From NCBI GenBank assembly GCA_016209665.1, contig JACQVT010000659.1:1-8743 (forward strand): a DNA stretch of 8,743 nucleotides. Reading direction: 5' to 3'. A program made the position numbers and the translations under genes. Of this stretch, positions 5,569-8,743 are shown piece after piece. The notes under the pieces were generated by a model that saw only the letters and a list, made by a program, of their open reading frames with translations, was not told where the DNA came from and did no database searches. Positions within the stretch are counted from its first letter, which is position 1; every line of letters begins with the position of its first letter. The DNA comes from Planctomycetota bacterium. Lineage in GTDB: Bacteria; Planctomycetota; Phycisphaerae; UBA1845; PWPN01.

Positions 5569-6237
5569 TTGCGGATCAAAATCTGCGGCATCACCGACGT
5601 AAGGAACGCCCTGGCCGCCGCCGAGGCGGGGGCCGACGCCATCGGCCTGAACTTCGTCGGCGGGCCGCGGCAAATCGACCTGGAACGAGCGGCAGAAATC
5701 CTGCGCGCCCTGCCGCCGCTCCTGGCACCGGTGGCGCTCGTCCGTCTTGAACAGGGCATGGTGCCGGACGACCTGCTTGAGTTCCTCGGCCAGTTCTGGG
5801 TCTCGCACGTCCAGGTATACGGCGACGTTACCGCCGGCAGTCTGGTCGTGCTCGCCCAGGACGGGTTTCAAGCGATGCCGGTAGTTCCGGTCCGAGACGA
5901 GCGGTTCGCCGGCGGAGTGAACGACTGGCTGTCTCGCATGGGCGGCCGGCGGCCGGCGGCGATCGTGCTCGACGCTTACGACCCCGACCGGCTGGGAGGT
6001 ACGGGCCGGACCTTCCAGTGGGATTGGGTGGCTGAGGCGGCGGCCGCGGGTGCGATGGCGGACTGGCCGCCGATCATCCTGGCCGGCGGCCTGACGCCCG
6101 AAAACGTGGCCGAGGCCATTCGGAAGGTACATCCGTATGGGGTCGATGTCTCGTCCAGCGTGGAGTTCGAGGGACGGGCGGGGGCGAAGGATCCGATCAG
6201 GATGCGCCTGTTCGTGGACAAGGCCAGGGCACGCTGA
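5569..6237 (+). CDS. trpF: Phosphoribosylanthranilate isomerase
   Basis: TrpF converts N-(5-phosphoribosyl)anthranilate to the carboxyphenylamino-deoxyribulose phosphate, the third step from chorismate to tryptophan, in the cytosol. The 222 residues cover the whole (beta/alpha)8 barrel, close to the family's usual length of about 200-220. Visible landmarks are KICGI (4-8) with the catalytic Cys6, GADAIGLNFV (21-30), the strand VQVYGD (81-86), VLDAYD (133-138) with Asp135 as the likely acid, GGTGRTFQW (143-151), and the phosphate-binding AGGLTPENV (172-180) and GVDVSSSVE (191-199) followed by GAKD (205-208). The strand at 81-86 has Tyr where most members have His (QLHG), a small deviation. The start is a TTG with a good ribosome site. 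No other trp genes lie in the window; the next genes downstream are a lipoprotein and nadD, so trpF is detached from a trp operon here. Confidence 0.95.
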   Translation: MRIKICGITDVRNALAAAEAGADAIGLNFVGGPRQIDLERAAEILRALPPLLAPVALVRLEQGMVPDDLLEFLGQFWVSHVQVYGDVTAGSLVVLAQDGFQAMPVVPVRDERFAGGVNDWLSRMGGRRPAAIVLDAYDPDRLGGTGRTFQWDWVAEAAAAGAMADWPPIILAGGLTPENVAEAIRKVHPYGVDVSSSVEFEGRAGAKDPIRMRLFVDKARAR

Positions 6238-6283
6238 TCGCTCGATCTTTGGGGTGGACGACGGTCGGGGCCGGATCTTCGGC

Positions 6284-6287
6284 GGAG
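6284..6287 (+). promoter_or_regulatory. Ribosome binding site supporting a TTG start
   Basis: GGAG (within GGCGGAGACG) stands seven bases before the TTG at 6295. A GTG at 6301 and an ATG at 6337 lie in the same frame but are less well spaced. All would keep the lipoprotein signal, though the ATG leaves it only a very short basic region. Confidence 0.45.
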
Positions 6288-6294
6288 ACGTTGG

Positions 6295-7281
6295 TTGCGG
6301 GTGATACGACGACATTCCCCGGCCGCGCGGTGGCCGATGCGTCCGCTGGGCCTGATCGTGCTGTTGTCCCTGGCCGGGTGTGGGGGGCGATGGCGATCAG
6401 CGATCAAGGCGGTCCAATCACAGCCGGCGGTCCAGGAGTCCGGCATCGAGCCCTACCTCCGGGCCACTCGCGTTGGGCGTTGGACGTATGAGTGCCGCGA
6501 AGTGGGCCGCGGCGACATTGCGCCCCGAACCTACGTCCGCGAGGCCAATCTTCTTGGCACGATGGAGGGCAAACTGCTGGGGCGGGAGTTCCTTCCGATC
6601 GAGCAGTACCTGCGGCTGCCGCCGACGGCGACGGCTCCGGCCGAGGCGAATCCGCCGCAGGCCCCCCTCAAGGGTGGAACGGCCTTCATGTTTGAACTGA
6701 CGGAGCCGATCGATCCCTATCCGCCGGAGTTGGCGGCGGGACAGCCGATCACGTCCACCAGTCCCATCCGCTATTACGATTACGATGGTCGCCTGCTTTC
6801 GCAGGGGACGTTGACGCGGACGGCGCAGATCGAAGGCGTGGAGGAGGTGGAGTGTCCCGCGGGCCGCTTCCCCGATTGTCTGCGGTTGCGCGTCGACTTC
6901 ACGCTGCATCTGCCCTGGCTCATCAGGCTGGACTGGTCGAGTTATCTGTGGCTGTCGACGCAGGTGGGCGAGGTGCGGCGGCTCGAGCACATGTCCGGCT
7001 GGTTCTGGATACTCTGGTTCTCCGGCACGCACGAATACCTGCTGGTCTCGAGCGAAGTGCCCGCCGCGGGCCCCGGGGCAGGTCGCACGCCGCCGCCGCG
7101 ATGGCGGTATGGGGCCGTGGTGCTGAATCGGGCCATTCCGCGGCCGCAGATCGGCGGTCTGGTCGTAGACTTCACGACCTCACCGGCGTCGGCACCCGCG
7201 ACCGCGCCGCCCGACTCGCCGGCCACCGCCCCCGTGCGACAAGGCCTGGGGACATTCCCGGTTCATGCGTTTGGGTTATAG
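6295..7281 (+). CDS. Lipoprotein of unknown function
   Basis: The 328-residue product starts with a basic N-terminus and a hydrophobic run (MRPLGLIVLLSLAGC, 15-29) ending in the lipobox LAGC, so Cys29 should be lipidated and the protein exported. The mature part looks beta-rich: WTYECREV (63-70), TAFMFELTEP (129-138), IRYYDYDGRLLSQGTL (158-173), then VECPAGRFPDCLRLRVDF (185-202), a pattern (protein, 'PAGxFxxCLRV', strand) also seen in DUF3108/TapB-like exported proteins, though I cannot confirm homology. An aromatic stretch WLIRLDWSSYLWL (208-220) and SGWFWILWFSGTHEYL (234-249) follow. The C-terminal 75 residues are Pro/Ala/Thr-rich. Residues 110-126 are also Ala/Pro-rich. It sits 57 bases after trpF and 10 bases before nadD, so co-transcription is likely although no metabolic link is evident. 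Confidence 0.78.
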   Translation: MRVIRRHSPAARWPMRPLGLIVLLSLAGCGGRWRSAIKAVQSQPAVQESGIEPYLRATRVGRWTYECREVGRGDIAPRTYVREANLLGTMEGKLLGREFLPIEQYLRLPPTATAPAEANPPQAPLKGGTAFMFELTEPIDPYPPELAAGQPITSTSPIRYYDYDGRLLSQGTLTRTAQIEGVEEVECPAGRFPDCLRLRVDFTLHLPWLIRLDWSSYLWLSTQVGEVRRLEHMSGWFWILWFSGTHEYLLVSSEVPAAGPGAGRTPPPRWRYGAVVLNRAIPRPQIGGLVVDFTTSPASAPATAPPDSPATAPVRQGLGTFPVHAFGL

Positions 7282-7286
7282 TAAGG
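7282..7286 (+). promoter_or_regulatory. Ribosome binding site deciding the nadD start
   Basis: TAAGG lies five bases before the ATG at 7292. The alternative ATG at 7265 lies inside the previous gene, has no such site and would add nine residues before the conserved first strand. Confidence 0.55.
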
Positions 7287-7291
7287 CGGCC

Positions 7292-7906
7292 ATGGCCAGC
7301 GGCATTGCATTGTTCGGCGGCACGTTTGACCCCATCCACCACGGTCATCTGATCGCGGCCCGGGCGGTGGTCGAGCAACTCGACTACGAACGGGCGGTGT
7401 TCATCCCCGCCCCCAACCCGCCGCACAAGGTGGGACAGGGCCTGACCGACGCCGCCGACCGCCTGGAGATGGCCCGACTGGCGGTGGCGGGCGAACCGCG
7501 TTTCGACGTCAGCGACATCGAGATTCGGCGGTGCGGGCTGAGCTACACCATTCTGACGGTGCAGGCCTACCGGGACACGGTGGCCCCCGCCGTGCCGTTG
7601 GCCTGGATCGTCGGCAGCGACTCACTGCCCGAACTGCACACCTGGTATCGCGTGGCCGATCTGGTCGAGCTGTGCCGTATCGTCACCGCGGCCCGGCCGG
7701 GTTACGAACCGTCCGACCTGACCGCGCTCCAGAGTCGTCTCAGCGACCCGCAGATCGAGCGTCTGCGCCGGGACATATTAACGACCCCCAGGATCGATAT
7801 CTCGTCCACCGACGTCCGCCGCCGGGTCCACCAGGGTTTGTCCATCCGCTATCTCGTCCCCGATGCGGTTGCCGACCACATTCAGTCCCGCGGCCTGTAT
7901 CGGTAG
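7292..7906 (+). CDS. nadD: Nicotinate-nucleotide adenylyltransferase
   Basis: NadD joins nicotinate mononucleotide and ATP to give deamido-NAD and pyrophosphate, an essential cytosolic step of NAD synthesis. The 204-residue product has the normal length. It shows the nucleotidyltransferase signature GGTFDPIHHGH (9-19) with the HxGH box at its end, IPAPNPPHK (38-46) typical of NadD, WIVGSDSL (105-112) for dinucleotide-fold nucleotide binding, LHTWYRVADLV (115-125), and the C-terminal ISSTDVRRRV (170-179), the ISSTxxR ATP-binding motif. The nearby SYTILTV (84-90) also matches the family. The ATG at 7292 is chosen because of the TAAGG site; the frame can extend to 7265, overlapping the lipoprotein gene. 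It is the last gene of the trpF cluster. The gap to the convergent gene at 7963 is 56 bases and shows no clear terminator. Confidence 0.95.
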   Translation: MASGIALFGGTFDPIHHGHLIAARAVVEQLDYERAVFIPAPNPPHKVGQGLTDAADRLEMARLAVAGEPRFDVSDIEIRRCGLSYTILTVQAYRDTVAPAVPLAWIVGSDSLPELHTWYRVADLVELCRIVTAARPGYEPSDLTALQSRLSDPQIERLRRDILTTPRIDISSTDVRRRVHQGLSIRYLVPDAVADHIQSRGLYR

Positions 7907-7962
7907 GAGGCGTCAGCAGGCTCAGCGTTACCCGCTTCTCGCGGACCCCTGTGGCTGACCGC

Positions 7963-8743
7963 TCAATCTGTGCAGTTTGCATCGGCGAGGACCCCCGGCC
8001 CACGGAGGCATTTCACGAACAAAAAGAGATCGTCGTGATCGATGTTGTTGTCGTCGTCGAGATCGGCATCCTGGCAGGTGGGGTCCGTCAGCGGACCGGC
8101 CGGGCCGGTCAGACAGGTCTGGAGGTGGCCGAAGTCCTCCTGATCGACATCGAAGTCGTGGTTGAAGTCGCCGGGGATGGGCACCGGGCAGCCGGTGGCA
8201 TCCACCCGCAAGCCGGGGAGGGTATCGGGGCACGCATCGCACACGTTCCCGACGCCGTCACTATCGGTGTCCTGCTGATCCGGGTTGTACGCCAGCGGGC
8301 AGTTATCCACGCCGGCCGGTCCGGGCGTGCATCCGCCCGACGGTGTGCCGGGTGTGCCGTCCGGGAGGGGTCCCCCGGCGTTGCAGACGCCATCGTCGTC
8401 CGCATCCGGGTCGCACGCGTCCCCAATACCGTCACCTTCGGTGTCGGTCTGGTTGGGATTGGACGCGTCGGGGCAGTTGTCCACGTCGGCGCAGAAGCCG
8501 TCGCCGTCCGCATCGTTGGCCGGATCATGCCGGCAGCGATCACAACTGTCGATCGCGCCGTCGCCGTCGTGGTCGGGTTCACAGTTGTCGGGTATGCCGT
8601 TGGCGTCGCAGTCCCCGCTGGTGCCATCAGCGATCGCGCACACGTTCCCTTTTCCGTCTCCGTCGCAGTCGGCCTGGAGGGGGTTGGCGATCTGGGGGCA
8701 GTTATCGCAGAGGTCACCGACACCATCCCCGTCCACGTCGGCC
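7963..8743 (-). CDS. C-terminal part of a secreted calcium-binding repeat protein (TSP3 repeats plus dockerin-like tail), 5' end outside the window
   Basis: The frame is open from the right edge to a stop at 7963-7965, giving 259 residues; the true start lies beyond 8743. Residues from the edge form Asp-rich thrombospondin type 3-like repeats such as [32 protein letters not shown] and [15 protein letters not shown]. They are spaced by NP(L/N/D)Q turns and contain paired cysteines expected to bind calcium and form disulfides outside the cell. The last 70 residues contain two EF-hand-like loops, [20 protein letters not shown] and [18 protein letters not shown], a dockerin-like pair commonly found at the C-terminus of planctomycete exported proteins. 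No sorting motif such as PEP-CTERM or LPXTG is present at the end (NCTD). The catalytic or adhesive part, if any, lies outside the window, so the function is unknown; an extracellular adhesive or substrate-attached protein is plausible. Internal near-repeats could cause assembly errors. Confidence 0.85.
   Translation of the reverse strand, partial: ADVDGDGVGDLCDNCPQIANPLQADCDGDGKGNVCAIADGTSGDCDANGIPDNCEPDHDGDGAIDSCDRCRHDPANDADGDGFCADVDNCPDASNPNQTDTEGDGIGDACDPDADDDGVCNAGGPLPDGTPGTPSGGCTPGPAGVDNCPLAYNPDQQDTDSDGVGNVCDACPDTLPGLRVDATGCPVPIPGDFNHDFDVDQEDFGHLQTCLTGPAGPLTDPTCQDADLDDDNNIDHDDLFLFVKCLRGPGVLADANCTD

Noticed and set aside
5470..6315. Minus-strand open frame opposite trpF
   Set aside because: The plus strand encodes all TrpF signature motifs; the reverse product has a random Arg/Pro/His-rich composition.
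7912..7959. Possible terminator between nadD and the repeat protein (GTCAGC with GCTGAC)
   Set aside because: The arms are only six bases and the loop is 36 bases, so the stem is too weak to call.
8000..8743. Repetitive GTC/ATC-rich DNA as a possible satellite or CRISPR-like array
   Set aside because: The near-repeats come from Asp-rich protein repeats in one long open frame and do not have constant spacing or identical units.

Overview
The window is about two thirds G+C, with tightly packed genes whose third codon positions are strongly G/C. I infer an uncultured planctomycete, probably near the Phycisphaerae. The main reasons are the secreted protein at the right edge, whose thrombospondin type 3-like calcium repeats lead into a dockerin-like tail of a style common in that phylum, a lipoprotein alpha/beta hydrolase of a kind I associate with planctomycetes, and PDZ proteins with a helical N-terminal region. 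No rRNA, tRNA, CRISPR array or intact insertion sequence was seen.

Layout from left to right. Positions 1-433 hold no convincing gene. They contain two strong hairpins at the very edge, a possible minus-strand reading frame that leaves the window, and a small nested inverted-repeat element (292-375). Then come a small coiled-coil protein (434-694) and a promoter-bearing gap. Next is a plus-strand cluster of three genes: a long LOG-family Rossmann protein (912-1955), an APH-type phosphotransferase (about 2108-3169) and an exported double-PDZ protein (3166-4470). The last two overlap by four bases (GTGA).

A convergent minus-strand lipoprotein of the alpha/beta hydrolase fold follows (4570-5391). 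It is divergent from a second plus-strand cluster: trpF (5569-6237), a lipoprotein of unknown function (6295-7281) and nadD (7292-7906). A convergent minus-strand gene (7963 to the edge) encodes the C-terminus of a large secreted calcium-binding repeat protein.

Two genes belong to core metabolism: trpF (tryptophan synthesis) and nadD (NAD synthesis). They flank a cell-envelope lipoprotein, which suggests an operon formed by packing rather than by pathway. The LOG, kinase and PDZ cluster is probably co-transcribed, but its shared role, if any, is not known. I do not see a clearly new defence or mobile system. The most unusual items are the repeat structures at the left end, the unexplained open frame there, and the LOG-kinase pairing.
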